In this document: positions 36,413 to 47,312 of the stretch, piece by piece | Layout of the letters: every line of letters begins with the position of its first letter | How positions within the stretch are numbered: the first letter of the stretch is position 1 | Assembly: GCF_001571265.1 (NCBI RefSeq) | Contig: NZ_BCTL01000025.1 | Coordinates: 49,354 to 113,353, forward strand | DNA: 64,000 nt | Origin: Cedecea neteri NBRC 105707 = ATCC 33855 | Lineage (GTDB): Bacteria > Pseudomonadota > Gammaproteobacteria > Enterobacterales > Enterobacteriaceae | Reading direction: 5' to 3' | The notes under the pieces: model-generated | What the model saw: only the letters and a program-made list of their open reading frames with translations | Told to the model about the DNA's origin: nothing | Databases searched by the model: none | Made by a program: the position numbers and the translations under genes

Positions 36413-36745
36413 ATGTACGAAGCTCTTTTGGTTGTTTTCCTTATTGTAGCGTTGGGCCTTGTAGGTCTTATTATGCTGCAGCAAGGTAAAGGCGCTGATA
36501 TGGGAGCCTCCTTCGGAGCAGGCGCTTCCGCTACGTTATTCGGTTCAAGTGGTTCTGGTAACTTCATGACCCGCATGACCGGTGTGCTCGCAACGTTGTT
36601 CTTTATCCTGAGCCTGGTTCTGGGTAACCTGAGCACCAACAAAACCAGTAAAGGAAGCGAGTGGGAAAATTTAAGTCAGCCAGCGCAAACTGAGCAGACT
36701 GCGCCAGCGGCACCTACCAAGCCGAGCAGCGATATCCCGCAGTAA
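36413..36745 (+). CDS. secG: Protein translocase subunit SecG
   Basis: SecG is the small non-essential subunit of the SecYEG translocon. The ATG at 36413 gives 110 residues, as in E. coli, with two membrane helices (about 2-22 and 53-72) joined by a glycine- and serine-rich cytoplasmic loop. The frame is open 71 codons upstream but that part is non-coding in character. The 235 bp between glmM and secG contain AT-rich sequence probably including the secG promoter; I see no other gene there. Confidence 0.97.
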   Translation: MYEALLVVFLIVALGLVGLIMLQQGKGADMGASFGAGASATLFGSSGSGNFMTRMTGVLATLFFILSLVLGNLSTNKTSKGSEWENLSQPAQTEQTAPAAPTKPSSDIPQ

Positions 36746-36794
36746 GTTTGTCAGCTTCAATGCGGTAACATGAAGGTTACCGTGTTCAAAGAGT

Positions 36795-36881
36795 GCCGAG
36801 GTGGTGGAATTGGTAGACACGCTACCTTGAGGTGGTAGTGCCCGATTGGGCTTACGGGTTCAAGTCCCGTCCTCGGTACCA
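36795..36881 (+). tRNA. leuU: tRNA-Leu (GAG anticodon)
   Basis: This is an 87-nt class II tRNA with a long variable arm and encoded CCA. The acceptor arms are GCCGAGG and CCTCGGT, the D-loop contains TGGTAGACA, the anticodon is GAG in CTTGAGGT, and the T arm carries GGTTCAAGTCC. It matches E. coli leuU and lies just after secG, as there. A CGGTAAC/GTTACCG inverted repeat (36763-36782) lies between secG and the tRNA. Confidence 0.97.
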
Positions 36882-36895
36882 AATCCTAGCAATTC

Positions 36896-36924
36896 TTGCA
36901 TTTAATGCAATTCTGGCGTAGTAT
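36896..36924 (+). promoter_or_regulatory. Sigma-70 promoter for the initiator tRNA
   Basis: TTGCAT (-35, 36896-36901) and TAGTAT (-10, 36919-36924) are separated by 17 bp. They place a start point about 10 bp before the mature tRNA-Met. It occupies most of the 59 bp between the two tRNA genes, so metY has its own promoter. The rimP-nusA-infB operon may be read from it. Confidence 0.75.
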
Positions 36925-36940
36925 TTGCCACGTTTTCGGA

Positions 36941-37017
<77 letters not shown>

Positions 37018-37145
37018 CTTTCCCTGAGAGTTCTTTTTCAAATATACTGTGAACACCAGTTTCGGTGCCTTCGCGAAGAATTTAGAAAAAAATTCTCCTG
37101 GACGGTGTCCGGGCCGCAGTTGCGGCATACAGGGTTCAGTTATAT

Positions 37146-37171
37146 AAAGCCCCGATTTATCGGGGTTTTTT
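37146..37171 (+). terminator. Terminator between metY and rimP
   Basis: AAAGCCCCGAT and ATCGGGGTTT form a hairpin followed by TTTT. In E. coli transcription from metY partly reads through a terminator here into the rimP-nusA-infB operon. The surrounding 213-bp leader (37018-37230) shows further GC-rich pairing (GGACGGTGTCC near 37100) but no gene. Confidence 0.88.
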
Positions 37172-37230
37172 GTTATCTGACTTTAGAATAACTGGGCTAT
37201 ATGCCCTTTTTTTATGTCTTGGGGGTGGGC

Positions 37231-37683
37231 TTGTCCACATTAGAGCAAAAATTAACAGAGATGATTTCAGCACCGGTCGAAGCACTGGGCTACGAACTTG
37301 TAGGCATCGAATTCGTTCGCGGCCGCACGTCTACGCTGCGCATCTATATTGATAGTGAAGATGGCATCAATGTTGATGATTGTGCTGATGTCAGTCACCA
37401 GGTCAGTGCCGTACTGGATGTCGAAGATCCCATCACCGTGGCCTATAACCTGGAAGTGTCCTCACCTGGCCTCGATCGCCCAATGTTCACTGCAGAACAC
37501 TATGTTCGTTTTACCGGCGAAGAAGTGAGCATTGTACTGCGTATGGCTGTACAAAACCGCCGCAAATGGCAGGGTATTATTAAAGCCGTAGACGGTGAGA
37601 TGATCACGGTAACGGTCGAAGGAAAAGACGAAGTGTTCGCGCTGAGCAACATCCAGAAAGCGAACCTGGTACCCCACTTTTAA
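37231..37683 (+). CDS. rimP: Ribosome maturation factor RimP
   Basis: RimP assists 30S maturation. The start is TTG at 37231, preceded by a GGGGGTG ribosome-binding site. This gives 150 residues and the family N-terminus ([10 protein letters not shown]), exactly as in E. coli. A more upstream ATG at 37201 is in frame but adds ten residues the family lacks. The N-terminal alpha/beta domain (1-85) and C-terminal SH3-like domain are conserved. Confidence 0.95.
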   Translation: MSTLEQKLTEMISAPVEALGYELVGIEFVRGRTSTLRIYIDSEDGINVDDCADVSHQVSAVLDVEDPITVAYNLEVSSPGLDRPMFTAEHYVRFTGEEVSIVLRMAVQNRRKWQGIIKAVDGEMITVTVEGKDEVFALSNIQKANLVPHF

Positions 37684-37710
37684 TAGTTTGGATTGAGGTG
37701 AAAACCCAGG

Positions 37711-39198
37711 ATGAACAAAGAAATTTTGGCTGTTGTTGAAGCAGTTTCCAACGAAAAAGCGCTGCCGCGTGAGAAAATTTTCGAAGCGCTGGAAAGTGCG
37801 CTGGCAACGGCGACCAAGAAAAAATACGAGCAAGAGATTGACGTTCGCGTTGAAATCGACCGTAAAAGCGGTGATTTCGATACTTTCCGCCGTTGGGTTA
37901 TCGTTGAAGAAGTCACCCAACCGACGCGTGAAATCACTCTTGAAGCGGCCCAGTTTGAAGATCCAGCTTTCACCGTGGGTGAATACGTTGAAGATCAGAT
38001 TGAGTCCGTAACCTTTGACCGTATCACCACTCAAACCGCTAAACAGGTTATCGTGCAGAAAGTTCGCGAAGCCGAGCGTGCGATGGTGGTCGATCAGTTC
38101 CGCGAACACGAAGGTGAGATTATCACCGGCGTGGTGAAAAAAGTTAACCGTGACAACATCTCTCTGGATCTCGGCAGCAATGCTGAAGCCGTGATTCTGC
38201 GTGAAGATATGCTGCCACGCGAAAACTTCCGTCCGGGCGACCGCATTCGCGGCGTGCTGTACGCAGTTCGCCCTGAAGCTCGCGGTGCGCAGCTGTTCGT
38301 TAGCCGTTCCAAACCTGAAATGCTGATCGAACTGTTCCGCATTGAAGTGCCGGAAATCGGTGAAGAAGTTATCGAAATTAAAGCCGCTGCACGCGATCCT
38401 GGCTCTCGAGCTAAAATCGCTGTGAAAACAAACGACAAACGTATCGACCCTGTCGGCGCGTGTGTTGGTATGCGCGGTGCGCGCGTTCAGGCGGTTTCTA
38501 CTGAGTTAGGCGGTGAGCGTATTGATATCGTGCTGTGGGACGACAACCCGGCGCAGTTTGTTATCAACGCAATGGCACCGGCCGACGTAGCATCCATCGT
38601 TGTCGACGAAGACAAACATACGATGGATATCGCGGTAGAGGCAGGCAACCTGGCCCAGGCCATTGGCCGTAACGGTCAGAACGTTCGCCTGGCATCACAG
38701 CTGAGCGGCTGGGAACTCAACGTCATGACCGTTGATGACCTGCAGGCTAAACATCAGGCTGAAGCGCATGCGGCTATTGATACCTTTACCAAATACCTCG
38801 ACATTGACGAGGATTTCGCCACTGTGTTGGTCGAAGAAGGTTTCTCCACGCTTGAAGAACTGGCCTACGTGCCAATGAAAGAGTTGTTGGAAATCGACGG
38901 CCTTGATGAAGACACCGTGGAAGCATTACGCGATCGCGCTAAAAACGCGCTCACCACACTGGCTCTGGCGCAAGAAGAGAGTCTTGGCGATAAGAAACCT
39001 ACCGAGGATCTGCTGAACCTCGAAGGTATGGATCGCTCGCTGGCCTTTAAACTGGCTGCTCGTGGTGTTAGCTCGCTGGAAGACCTTGCCGAGCAAGGTG
39101 TTGACGATCTGTCTGATATCGAAGGCTTAACGGATGAGAAAGCCGGCGAATTGATCATGGCAGCGCGTAACATTTGCTGGTTTGGCGGCGAAGCGTAA
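37711..39198 (+). CDS. nusA: Transcription termination/antitermination factor NusA
   Basis: NusA binds RNA polymerase and modulates pausing, termination and antitermination. The product is 495 residues, as in E. coli. It has an N-terminal polymerase-binding domain (1-125), an S1 domain (135-200), KH1 and KH2 domains (about 230-345) and two C-terminal acidic repeats AR1 and AR2 (about 365-490). It lies 27 bp downstream of rimP and 24 bp upstream of infB. Confidence 0.99.
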   Translation: MNKEILAVVEAVSNEKALPREKIFEALESALATATKKKYEQEIDVRVEIDRKSGDFDTFRRWVIVEEVTQPTREITLEAAQFEDPAFTVGEYVEDQIESVTFDRITTQTAKQVIVQKVREAERAMVVDQFREHEGEIITGVVKKVNRDNISLDLGSNAEAVILREDMLPRENFRPGDRIRGVLYAVRPEARGAQLFVSRSKPEMLIELFRIEVPEIGEEVIEIKAAARDPGSRAKIAVKTNDKRIDPVGACVGMRGARVQAVSTELGGERIDIVLWDDNPAQFVINAMAPADVASIVVDEDKHTMDIAVEAGNLAQAIGRNGQNVRLASQLSGWELNVMTVDDLQAKHQAEAHAAIDTFTKYLDIDEDFATVLVEEGFSTLEELAYVPMKELLEIDGLDEDTVEALRDRAKNALTTLALAQEESLGDKKPTEDLLNLEGMDRSLAFKLAARGVSSLEDLAEQGVDDLSDIEGLTDEKAGELIMAARNICWFGGEA

Positions 39199-39222
39199 TA
39201 AACTGTAGCAGGAAGGAACAGC

Positions 39223-41910
39223 ATGACAGATGTAACCGTAAAAGCGCTGGCCGCAGAGATTCAGACCTCCGTGGACCGCCTGGTACAGCAATTTGCTGAT
39301 GCAGGGATCCCGAAGTCTGCTGACGACTCCGTTTCGGCGCAAGAGAAACAAACGCTGCTGGCCCACCTGAATCATGAACATGGTTCAGGTCCAGACAAGT
39401 TGACTTTACAGCGCAAAACGCGCAGTACTTTAAACATTCCAGGTACCGGTGGGAAAAGTAAATCGGTACAAATCGAAGTCCGCAAGAAGCGCACCTTTGT
39501 GAAACGTGATCCGCAAGAGGCCGAGCGCCTTGCAGCGGAAGAACAGGCGCAGCGTGAAGCGGAAGAGCAAGCCCAGCGTGAGGCAGAGGAAGCTGCCAAA
39601 CGTGCGGCACAAGAAAAAGCTAAGCGTGAAGCTGAAGAACAAGCTAAGCGCGAAGCCGCTGATAAAGCGAAACGTGAAGCTGCGGAAAAAGACAAAGTGA
39701 GCAATCAACAAACTGATGAAATGACGAAAGCCGCCCACGCCGAGAAGGCACGCCGTGAAGCGGAAGCTGCTGAACTGAAGCGTAAAGCCGAAGAAGAAGC
39801 CCGTCGCAAACTCGAAGAAGACGCCCGTCGTGTGGCGGAAGAAGCCCGTAAAATGGCTGAAGCTAACGCTGGCGTTTGGGAAGAACAGGAGAAGGTAGAG
39901 GACGACAAGTCTGACTATCACGTCACCACTTCCCAACACGCTCGTCAGGCAGAAGACGAAAACGACCGTGAAGTCGAAGGCGGCCGTGGCCGTGGTCGTA
40001 CTGCAGCGAAAGCGCCACGTCAGAAAAAAGCTGGCGGTAAGCACGGCGAGTCTAAGGCTGACCGTGAAGAAGCTCGTGCAGCCGTTCGCGGTGGTAAAGG
40101 CAAGCGTAAGCCAAGCAGCCTGCAGCAGAGCTTCACCAAGCCAGCGCAGGCCGTTAACCGTGACGTTGTGATTGGTGAAACCATCAGCGTTGCTGAACTG
40201 GCTAACAAAATGGCGGTTAAAGGCTCTCAGGTCATCAAAGCAATGATGAAGCTGGGCGCGATGGCGACCATCAACCAGGTTATCGATCAGGAAACCGCTC
40301 AGCTGGTTGCTGAGGAGATGGGTCACAAAGTTATCCTGCGTCGTGAGAACGAACTGGAAGAAGCAGTAATGAGCGACCGTGATACCGGCGCTGCGGCAGA
40401 AACCCGTGCACCGGTTGTGACCATCATGGGCCACGTTGACCACGGTAAAACCTCCCTGCTGGACTACATTCGTTCTACTAAGGTTGCTTCCGGTGAAGCG
40501 GGTGGTATTACCCAGCATATCGGTGCTTACCACGTAGAAACTGACAACGGCATGGTGACCTTCCTGGATACCCCGGGTCACGCAGCGTTTACCTCCATGC
40601 GTGCTCGTGGTGCTCAGGCAACGGATATTGTTGTTCTGGTTGTTGCCGCTGACGATGGCGTAATGCCACAAACTATCGAAGCTATCCAGCACGCGAAAGC
40701 GGCGCAGGTACCGGTAGTTGTCGCAGTGAACAAAATCGATAAGCCAGAAGCAGACCCAGACCGCGTTAAGCAAGAACTGTCCCAGTACGGCATCATGCCG
40801 GAAGAGTGGGGCGGTGAAAGCCAGTTCATCCACGTTTCTGCGAAAGCCGGTACCGGCATCGACGACCTGCTGGATGCAATCCTGCTTCAGGCCGAAGTTC
40901 TGGAACTGAAAGCTGTCCGCAAAGGCATGGCAAGCGGCGTGGTCATCGAATCCTTCCTGGATAAAGGTCGTGGTCCGGTTGCTACCGTTCTGGTGCGTGA
41001 AGGTACCCTGAACAAAGGTGATATCGTCCTGTGTGGCTTCGAATATGGCCGCGTGCGTGCGATGCGTGACGAGATGGGCCGTGAAGTGACCGAAGCAGGT
41101 CCTTCTATTCCTGTTGAGATCCTTGGCCTGTCTGGCGTACCTGCCGCGGGTGACGAAGTGACCGTTGTTCGTGACGAGAAGAAAGCTCGTGAAGTTGCTC
41201 TGTATCGTCAGGGTAAATTCCGTGAAGTGAAACTGGCTCGTCAGCAGAAATCCAAACTGGAAAACATGTTCGCCAATATGACCGAAGGCGAAGTGTCCGA
41301 AGTGAACATCGTGCTGAAAGCCGACGTTCAGGGTTCTGTGGAAGCGATCAGCGACTCCCTGCTGAAACTGTCTACCGATGAAGTTAAAGTTAAAATCATC
41401 GGTTCCGGCGTGGGCGGGATCACCGAAACTGACGCAACGCTGGCCGCAGCATCTAACGCCATCCTGGTTGGCTTCAACGTCCGTGCAGATGCTTCTGCGC
41501 GCCGCGTAATTGAAGCAGAAAGCCTGGATCTGCGTTACTACTCCGTCATCTATAACCTGATCGACGAAGTGAAAGCGGCGATGAGCGGTATGCTGTCTCC
41601 TGAGCTGAAACAGCAGATCCTCGGCCTGGCTGAAGTTCGTGATGTCTTCAAATCACCGAAGTTTGGCGCGATTGCTGGCTGTATGGTCACCGAGGGTGTG
41701 GTCAAACGTCATAACCCAATCCGCGTACTGCGCGACAACGTGGTTATCTATGAAGGCGAGCTGGAATCCCTGCGTCGCTTTAAAGATGATGCTAACGAAG
41801 TCCGTAACGGTATGGAATGTGGTATCGGCGTTAAGAACTACAACGACGTGCGCGTGGGCGATATGATCGAAGTCTTCGAAATTATCGAGATCAAGCGTAC
41901 CATCTCCTGA
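39223..41910 (+). CDS. infB: Translation initiation factor IF-2
   Basis: IF-2 is the GTPase that brings initiator tRNA to the 30S subunit. The 895-residue product (890 in E. coli) has a small N-terminal domain (1-50) and a long charged helical linker of repeated (E/Q)AKREAEE-like units (about 105-225). The G domain follows ([18 protein letters not shown], about 397-510), then domains II to IV. In-frame GTG at 39697 (codon 159) and ATG at 39721 (codon 167) correspond to the internal starts of the E. coli IF2-2 and IF2-3 isoforms (codons 158 and 165). Confidence 0.99.
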   Translation: MTDVTVKALAAEIQTSVDRLVQQFADAGIPKSADDSVSAQEKQTLLAHLNHEHGSGPDKLTLQRKTRSTLNIPGTGGKSKSVQIEVRKKRTFVKRDPQEAERLAAEEQAQREAEEQAQREAEEAAKRAAQEKAKREAEEQAKREAADKAKREAAEKDKVSNQQTDEMTKAAHAEKARREAEAAELKRKAEEEARRKLEEDARRVAEEARKMAEANAGVWEEQEKVEDDKSDYHVTTSQHARQAEDENDREVEGGRGRGRTAAKAPRQKKAGGKHGESKADREEARAAVRGGKGKRKPSSLQQSFTKPAQAVNRDVVIGETISVAELANKMAVKGSQVIKAMMKLGAMATINQVIDQETAQLVAEEMGHKVILRRENELEEAVMSDRDTGAAAETRAPVVTIMGHVDHGKTSLLDYIRSTKVASGEAGGITQHIGAYHVETDNGMVTFLDTPGHAAFTSMRARGAQATDIVVLVVAADDGVMPQTIEAIQHAKAAQVPVVVAVNKIDKPEADPDRVKQELSQYGIMPEEWGGESQFIHVSAKAGTGIDDLLDAILLQAEVLELKAVRKGMASGVVIESFLDKGRGPVATVLVREGTLNKGDIVLCGFEYGRVRAMRDEMGREVTEAGPSIPVEILGLSGVPAAGDEVTVVRDEKKAREVALYRQGKFREVKLARQQKSKLENMFANMTEGEVSEVNIVLKADVQGSVEAISDSLLKLSTDEVKVKIIGSGVGGITETDATLAAASNAILVGFNVRADASARRVIEAESLDLRYYSVIYNLIDEVKAAMSGMLSPELKQQILGLAEVRDVFKSPKFGAIAGCMVTEGVVKRHNPIRVLRDNVVIYEGELESLRRFKDDANEVRNGMECGIGVKNYNDVRVGDMIEVFEIIEIKRTIS

Positions 41911-41975
41911 TAGCTATACCGCATCAATTATCTTAGGGGGGCCGTGTGCCCCCTGTTTTGTCTGGAGAAATTATT

Positions 41976-42377
41976 ATGGCGAAAGAATTTGGTCGCTCGC
42001 AGCGCGTTTCTCAGGAATTGCAGAAAGAAATTGCCATTATCCTGCAGCGTGAAATTAAAGACCCGCGTCTGGGTATGATGACCACCGTCTCCGGTGTTGA
42101 AATTTCCCGTGACCTGGCCTATGCCAAAGTTTTCGTAACGTTCCTGAACGACAAAGACGAAGAAGCCATCAAAGAAGGCATCAAAGTTCTGCAGGACGCG
42201 TCTGGCTATATCCGCACTTTAGTAGGTAAAGCAATGCGTTTGCGCATCGTGCCTGAGCTGACCTTCTTCTACGATAACTCGCTGGTTGAAGGGATGCGCA
42301 TGTCTAACCTGGTTTCCAATGTCATCCGTCATGATGACGAGCGTCGCGTGAATACGGACGACAGCAAGGAGGATTGA
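41976..42377 (+). CDS. rbfA: 30S ribosome-binding factor RbfA
   Basis: RbfA is a KH-fold factor for 16S rRNA 5'-end maturation and cold adaptation. The ATG at 41976, preceded by TGGAGA, gives 133 residues, as in E. coli. The frame extends ten codons upstream without conservation. A short hairpin (GGGGGGCC with GTGCCCCC, about 41936-41952) lies between infB and rbfA. Its stop shares one base with the truB start. Confidence 0.98.
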   Translation: MAKEFGRSQRVSQELQKEIAIILQREIKDPRLGMMTTVSGVEISRDLAYAKVFVTFLNDKDEEAIKEGIKVLQDASGYIRTLVGKAMRLRIVPELTFFYDNSLVEGMRMSNLVSNVIRHDDERRVNTDDSKED

Positions 42378-43321
42378 TGAGTCGTCCTCGTCGTCGCGGT
42401 CGTGATATTCATGGTGTACTGTTGCTGGACAAGCCTCAGGGGCTCTCTTCCAACGATGCACTGCAAAAAGTAAAACGCCTTTATAACGCGAACCGCGCGG
42501 GCCATACCGGTGCGCTGGATCCGTTGGCGACCGGTATGCTGCCAATCTGCCTCGGTGAAGCAACGAAGTTCTCCCAATATCTGCTGGACTCCGACAAGCG
42601 TTATCGCGTGATTGCTAAACTTGGGCAGCGTACCGACACTTCTGATGCCGACGGCATTGTCGTTCAGGAGCGCCCGGTCAACTTTAGCGCCGAGCAGCTT
42701 GCAGCCGCGCTGGAGACTTTCCGCGGGGATACCGAGCAGGTTCCATCGATGTATTCTGCGCTCAAGCATCAGGGTAAGCCCCTGTACGAATATGCGCGCG
42801 CGGGTATTGAGGTTGAACGCGAAGCTCGCCCAATCACGGTGTATGAGCTGCTGTTTATTCGCCATGAAGGTGATGAACTGGAGCTGGAAGTCCACTGCTC
42901 TAAGGGAACGTACATTCGTACGATCGTTGACGATCTCGGTGAAAAATTGGGCTGTGGGGCGCATGTTATCTTCCTGCGTCGCCTGGCGGTAAGTAAATAT
43001 CCGATTGAGCGCATGGTCACTCTGGAGCAGCTTAATGAGCTGGTCGAGCAGGCATATCGGCAGAAGGTAGAGCCTGCAGAACTGCTGGATCCGCTGTTGA
43101 TGCCGATGGATAGTCCGGCCTCTGATTTCCCGCTGGTGAATTTGCTGCCTGAAGTTGCCGTCTACTTTAAAAACGGTAATCCAGTTCGGGTGGCAGGCGT
43201 TCAGGCCGAAGGGCTGGTGCGAGTTACTGAAGGCGAAGAGAAGAAATTTATCGGTATGGGGACAATCGATGACGAGGGTCGGGTTGCTCCACGTCGCCTG
43301 GTCGTCGAATATCCCGTCTGA
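42377..43321 (+). CDS. truB: tRNA pseudouridine-55 synthase TruB
   Basis: TruB makes pseudouridine 55 in the T-loop of tRNAs and acts as a tRNA chaperone. The ATG at 42377 overlaps the rbfA stop (TGATG) and has AAGGAGG upstream, giving 314 residues as in E. coli. The catalytic aspartate is D48 in [12 protein letters not shown]. The C-terminal PUA domain lies at about 250-314. Confidence 0.98.
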   Translation: MSRPRRRGRDIHGVLLLDKPQGLSSNDALQKVKRLYNANRAGHTGALDPLATGMLPICLGEATKFSQYLLDSDKRYRVIAKLGQRTDTSDADGIVVQERPVNFSAEQLAAALETFRGDTEQVPSMYSALKHQGKPLYEYARAGIEVEREARPITVYELLFIRHEGDELELEVHCSKGTYIRTIVDDLGEKLGCGAHVIFLRRLAVSKYPIERMVTLEQLNELVEQAYRQKVEPAELLDPLLMPMDSPASDFPLVNLLPEVAVYFKNGNPVRVAGVQAEGLVRVTEGEEKKFIGMGTIDDEGRVAPRRLVVEYPV

Positions 43322-43335
43322 CTTTTGCCGCTACC

Positions 43336-43364
43336 TTGCGGTAAAAGGGCGCTACAGGTAAAAT
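43336..43364 (+). promoter_or_regulatory. Sigma-70 promoter for rpsO
   Basis: TTGCGG (43336-43341) and TAAAAT (43359-43364) are separated by 17 bp. They lie about 110 bp upstream of rpsO. The resulting leader is the place where, in E. coli, S15 represses its own translation through a pseudoknot; I have not resolved that fold here. Confidence 0.75.
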
Positions 43365-43427
43365 AGCGCGGCTTAACGGCTGGCCGATTGTTTAACAACC
43401 GGTTCAGGCGTGCACTGGGGTTGCTGA

Positions 43428-43745
<318 letters not shown>

Positions 43746-43761
43746 TTCTTGCGAGTTTCAG

Positions 43762-43790
43762 AAAAAGGGGCCTGTAAGGGCCCCTTTTTT
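43762..43790 (+). terminator. Terminator between rpsO and pnp
   Basis: AAAAAGGGGCC and GGCCCCTTTTTT with a TGTAAG-type loop form a strong intrinsic terminator 16 bp after rpsO. In E. coli partial readthrough here feeds pnp. Confidence 0.93.
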
Positions 43791-43861
43791 CAACCAGGCG
43801 GCAGCAATTCTATGGAAACTAATGTATTGTTGCTGAGTGTGATCTTTATTGCAGAGGTTCG

Positions 43862-43972
43862 CGCGGCTAATGAGAGGCTTTACCCGTCAGAGCGGGTTAG
43901 GATTGTCATTAGTCGCGAGGATGCGATGAAGGTCGGGTACCAACGGCGGCGCGTGAAGCCACGTGCTGCCCG
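43862..43972 (+). ncRNA. pnp leader double hairpin / SraG region
   Basis: The pnp leader is cut by RNase III in E. coli to allow autoregulation by PNPase, and the same rpsO-pnp interval encodes the small RNA SraG. Here CGCGGCTAATGA (43862-43873) pairs with TCATTAGTCGCG (43906-43917) apart from one mismatch, with an inner CCCG/CGGG stem. A second hairpin spans 43934-43972 (CGGG/CCCG outer, CGTG/CACG inner). The stem is consistent with the RNase III target. SraG ends are not determined. Confidence 0.55.
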
Positions 43973-43992
43973 TCATTTTAAAGGATCTTATT

Positions 43993-46122
43993 TTGCTGAA
44001 TCCGATCGTTCGTAAATTCCAGTATGGCCAGCATACGGTCACGCTTGAGACCGGCATGATGGCTCGCCAGGCTACCGCTGCTGTAATGGTAAGCATGGAT
44101 GACACCGCGGTATTCGTTACCGTTGTTGGCCAGAAAAAAGCCAAGCCAGGCCAGGACTTCTTCCCGCTGACCGTTAACTATCAGGAGCGTACCTACGCTG
44201 CTGGCCGTATCCCAGGCAGCTTCTTCCGTCGTGAAGGTCGTCCAAGCGAAGGCGAAACTCTGATTGCGCGTCTGATTGACCGCCCGGTTCGCCCGCTGTT
44301 CCCTGAAGGTTTCGTCAACGAAGTGCAGGTTATCGCGACCGTTGTTTCCGTAAACCCACAGGTACACCCTGATATCGTTGCCATGATTGGCGCATCTGCA
44401 GCGCTGAGCCTGTCCGGTATTCCGTTCAACGGCCCAATCGGTGCCGCTCGTGTTGGTTACATCAATGACCAGTATGTGCTGAACCCGACCGCTGAAGAGC
44501 TGAAAACCAGCAAACTGGATCTGGTTGTTGCCGGTACCCAAAGCGCAGTACTGATGGTTGAATCCGAAGCTGAACTGCTGAGTGAAGACCAGATGCTGGG
44601 CGCCGTTGTCTTTGGCCACGATCAGCAGCAGGTTGTCATCAAAGAAATCAACGCGCTGGTTGCTAAAGCTGGCAAACCTCGTTGGGACTGGCAGCCAGAA
44701 GCAGTAAACGACGCGCTGAATGCACGCGTTGCTGCGCTGGCAGAATCCCGTCTGAGCGATGCTTACCGCATCACTGAGAAACAAGAACGTTATGCTCAGG
44801 TTGACGTCATCAAAGCGGACGTTATTGCGACGCTGACCGCAGAAGACGACTCTCTGGATGCTGGCGAACTGTCTGACATTCTGCACGCTATCGAGAAAAA
44901 CGTTGTTCGTAGCCGTATCCTGGCAGGCGAGCTGCGCATCGATGGTCGTGAAAAAGACATGATTCGTGGCCTGGACGTGCGCACTGGCGTTCTGCCACGT
45001 ACTCACGGCTCTGCGCTGTTCACCCGTGGTGAAACTCAGGCGCTGGTTACCGCGACTCTGGGTACCGCACGTGATGCGCAGAATCTGGATGAGCTGATGG
45101 GCGAGCGTACTGACAGCTTCCTGTTCCATTACAACTTCCCTCCATACTGCGTTGGTGAAACCGGGATGGTAGGTTCGCCTAAGCGTCGTGAAATTGGTCA
45201 CGGTCGTCTGGCGAAGCGTGGCGTGCTGGCCGTTATGCCAGAAGCTGATAAATTCCCGTACACCGTTCGTGTGGTTTCTGAAATCACCGAATCTAACGGT
45301 TCTTCTTCCATGGCTTCCGTGTGTGGTGCTTCTCTGGCACTGATGGACGCGGGTGTGCCTATCAAAGCTGCCGTTGCAGGTATCGCGATGGGCCTGGTGA
45401 AAGAAGGCGACAACTTTGTTGTTCTGTCCGACATTCTGGGTGACGAAGATCACCTGGGCGATATGGACTTTAAAGTTGCCGGTAGCCGTGAAGGTATCTC
45501 TGCGCTGCAGATGGATATTAAAATCGAAGGTATCACCCGCGAAATCATGCAGGTGGCTCTGAACCAGGCTAAGGGTGCGCGTCTGCACATTCTGGGCGTG
45601 ATGGAACAGGCTATCGATGCACCGCGTGGCGACATCTCTGAGTTCGCACCACGTATTCACACCATCAAAATCAACCCAGACAAGATCAAAGACGTGATCG
45701 GTAAGGGCGGGGCTGTGATTCGTGCGCTGACCGAAGAAACCGGCACCACCATCGAAATCGAAGATGACGGTACCGTTAAAATCGCAGCGACCGACGGTGA
45801 TAAAGCGAAGCACGCTATTCGTCGTATCGAAGAGATCACCGCTGAAATCGAAGTTGGCCGTATCTATAACGGTAAAGTCACTCGTATCGTTGATTTCGGT
45901 GCGTTTGTTGCTATCGGCGGCGGTAAAGAAGGTCTGGTTCACATCTCTCAAATCGCAGACAAGCGCGTAGAGAAAGTGACTGACTACCTGCAGATGGGTC
46001 AGGAAGTACCGGTAAAAGTACTGGAAGTTGACCGTCAGGGCCGCGTCCGTTTAAGCATTAAAGAAGCAACCGAGCAGTCTCCGGCAGAAGGTGCAGCACC
46101 AGCAGCGCCAGAAGCTGAGTAA
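43993..46122 (+). CDS. pnp: Polynucleotide phosphorylase
   Basis: PNPase is the 3'-5' phosphorolytic exoribonuclease of the degradosome. Translation starts at TTG 43993, with AAAGGA upstream, as in E. coli; the product is 709 residues (711 in E. coli). Two RNase PH-like cores (about 1-220 and 312-540) surround a helical linker, followed by KH (about 553-612) and S1 (about 622-690) domains and an alanine/proline-rich tail. The upstream ATG at 43963 lies in the leader and is not used by the family. Confidence 0.98.
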   Translation: MLNPIVRKFQYGQHTVTLETGMMARQATAAVMVSMDDTAVFVTVVGQKKAKPGQDFFPLTVNYQERTYAAGRIPGSFFRREGRPSEGETLIARLIDRPVRPLFPEGFVNEVQVIATVVSVNPQVHPDIVAMIGASAALSLSGIPFNGPIGAARVGYINDQYVLNPTAEELKTSKLDLVVAGTQSAVLMVESEAELLSEDQMLGAVVFGHDQQQVVIKEINALVAKAGKPRWDWQPEAVNDALNARVAALAESRLSDAYRITEKQERYAQVDVIKADVIATLTAEDDSLDAGELSDILHAIEKNVVRSRILAGELRIDGREKDMIRGLDVRTGVLPRTHGSALFTRGETQALVTATLGTARDAQNLDELMGERTDSFLFHYNFPPYCVGETGMVGSPKRREIGHGRLAKRGVLAVMPEADKFPYTVRVVSEITESNGSSSMASVCGASLALMDAGVPIKAAVAGIAMGLVKEGDNFVVLSDILGDEDHLGDMDFKVAGSREGISALQMDIKIEGITREIMQVALNQAKGARLHILGVMEQAIDAPRGDISEFAPRIHTIKINPDKIKDVIGKGGAVIRALTEETGTTIEIEDDGTVKIAATDGDKAKHAIRRIEEITAEIEVGRIYNGKVTRIVDFGAFVAIGGGKEGLVHISQIADKRVEKVTDYLQMGQEVPVKVLEVDRQGRVRLSIKEATEQSPAEGAAPAAPEAE

Positions 46123-46135
46123 GGTTTGCCAATTA

Positions 46136-46168
46136 AGCTCTCCATGGTGACATGGAGAGCTGTTTGTT
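46136..46168 (+). terminator. Terminator hairpin after pnp
   Basis: AGCTCTCCATG and CATGGAGAGCT form an 11-bp perfect stem with a short loop, followed by a moderately T-rich GTTTGTT. It lies between pnp and nlpI. Confidence 0.75.
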
Positions 46169-46239
46169 ACGGGACAGGATGTCTCGTTTGCAGCCGGGGG
46201 ACAGGACGTTCATCCATTTGTTGTCTTCGGGAGTAGGAA

Positions 46240-47124
46240 ATGAAGCCTTTTTTGCGCTGGTGTTTCGTTGCGACAGCTATCACGCTGGCCGGATGCAGCA
46301 ACTCTGCCTGGCGTAAGAACGAAGTATTAGCGGTGCCATTGCAGCCTACGCTGCAGCAGGAAGTGATTCTGGCACGCATGGAACAAATACTTGCCAGTCG
46401 GGCTTTAACCGATGACGAACGCGCACAGCTTTTATATGAGCGCGGAGTGTTGTATGATAGCCTCGGTCTGAGGGCTCTGGCGCGTAATGATTTTTCACAA
46501 GCGCTGGCCATCCGTCCCGATATGCCTGAAGTATTCAATTACTTAGGCATTTATTTAACGCAGGCAGGCAATTTTGATGCTGCCTATGAAGCGTTTGATT
46601 CTGTACTTGAGCTTGATCCAACTTACAACTACGCGCATTTAAATCGCGGTATCGCCCTCTATTACGGTGGTCGCTATCGTTTAGCGCAAGATGATCTGCT
46701 GGCGTTTTATCAAGACGATCCCAACGATCCTTTCCGTAGCCTGTGGCTCTATATTGCTGAACGCAATCTGGACGAAAAACAGGCCAAAGTGGCGCTACAA
46801 CAGCGTCTCGAGAAATCGGATAAAGAACAATGGGGATGGAACATTGTCGAGTTCTACCTGGGCAACATTAGCGAAAAAGAGCTAATGGAACGCCTCAAGG
46901 CGGACGCAACGGATAACACCTCGCTCGCTGAGCATCTCAGTGAAACCAACTTCTATTTAGGTAAGTACTACCTAAGTCTGGGGGATAAGGACAGCGCCAA
47001 GGCACTGTTCAAGTTAGCGGTTGCTAACAACGTACACAACTACGTTGAGCATCGTTATGCATTGTTGGAATTAGCGCTCTTGGGCCAGGAGCATGACGAC
47101 CTGGCAGAATCGGACCAGCAATAG
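46240..47124 (+). CDS. nlpI: Lipoprotein NlpI
   Basis: NlpI is an outer-membrane lipoprotein with TPR repeats that acts as adaptor for the protease Prc and for peptidoglycan hydrolases. The product is 294 residues, as in E. coli. The signal peptide ends in a lipobox LAGC with the acylated cysteine at C19. TPR motifs occur at about 62-95, 96-129 and 130-163, with a helical C-terminal half. Confidence 0.97.
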   Translation: MKPFLRWCFVATAITLAGCSNSAWRKNEVLAVPLQPTLQQEVILARMEQILASRALTDDERAQLLYERGVLYDSLGLRALARNDFSQALAIRPDMPEVFNYLGIYLTQAGNFDAAYEAFDSVLELDPTYNYAHLNRGIALYYGGRYRLAQDDLLAFYQDDPNDPFRSLWLYIAERNLDEKQAKVALQQRLEKSDKEQWGWNIVEFYLGNISEKELMERLKADATDNTSLAEHLSETNFYLGKYYLSLGDKDSAKALFKLAVANNVHNYVEHRYALLELALLGQEHDDLAESDQQ

Positions 47125-47164
47125 CTGACGAACAACGATCGTCCCATAAACTTTTTAACTAAAG

Positions 47165-47195
47165 TCATCACCTTCACGGGTGAGGGCGTTTTTGT
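47165..47195 (+). terminator. Terminator-like hairpin in the nlpI-deaD interval
   Basis: TCACC (47168-47172) pairs with GGTGA (47179-47183) around a short loop and is followed by GGGCGTTTTTG. It may terminate nlpI or act within the deaD leader, which is long and cold-responsive in E. coli. The stem is short. Confidence 0.5.
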
Positions 47196-47234
47196 TCGTT
47201 AATCAATCAAATTTGAGCCGGTTCACACTTTTCA

Positions 47235-47312
47235 ATGAAAATTGCAGATCAATTTCACGATGAGTTACGTAGACTGGCCGCCATCAATGAGGCACATGTA
47301 CTACATGACTGA
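47235..47312 (+). CDS. yrbN: Small protein YrbN
   Basis: This 25-residue ORF begins [11 protein letters not shown] and ends HVLHD, closely matching E. coli YrbN (about 26 aa), a small expressed protein of unknown function encoded just before deaD. It runs from ATG 47235 to TGA 47310-47312 and overlaps the deaD start by eight bases in another frame. That overlap suggests translational coupling. It also explains why sequence upstream of the deaD start is conserved in the deaD frame. Confidence 0.8.
   Translation: MKIADQFHDELRRLAAINEAHVLHD

Noticed and set aside
39430..40833. 467-codon open frame antisense to infB
   Set aside because: Phenylalanine-rich translation results from reading the charged IF-2 linker backwards; not a protein gene.
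43813..44015. Short plus-strand ORF between rpsO and pnp starting METNVLLLSV
   Set aside because: It overlaps the pnp leader hairpins and the start of pnp in another frame; structure, not coding, explains the region.
43978..45951. Long open frame (657 codons) on the minus strand across pnp
   Set aside because: It is a shadow of pnp produced by biased codon use; the translation is low-complexity in character and no family matches, while pnp on the other strand is fully conserved.
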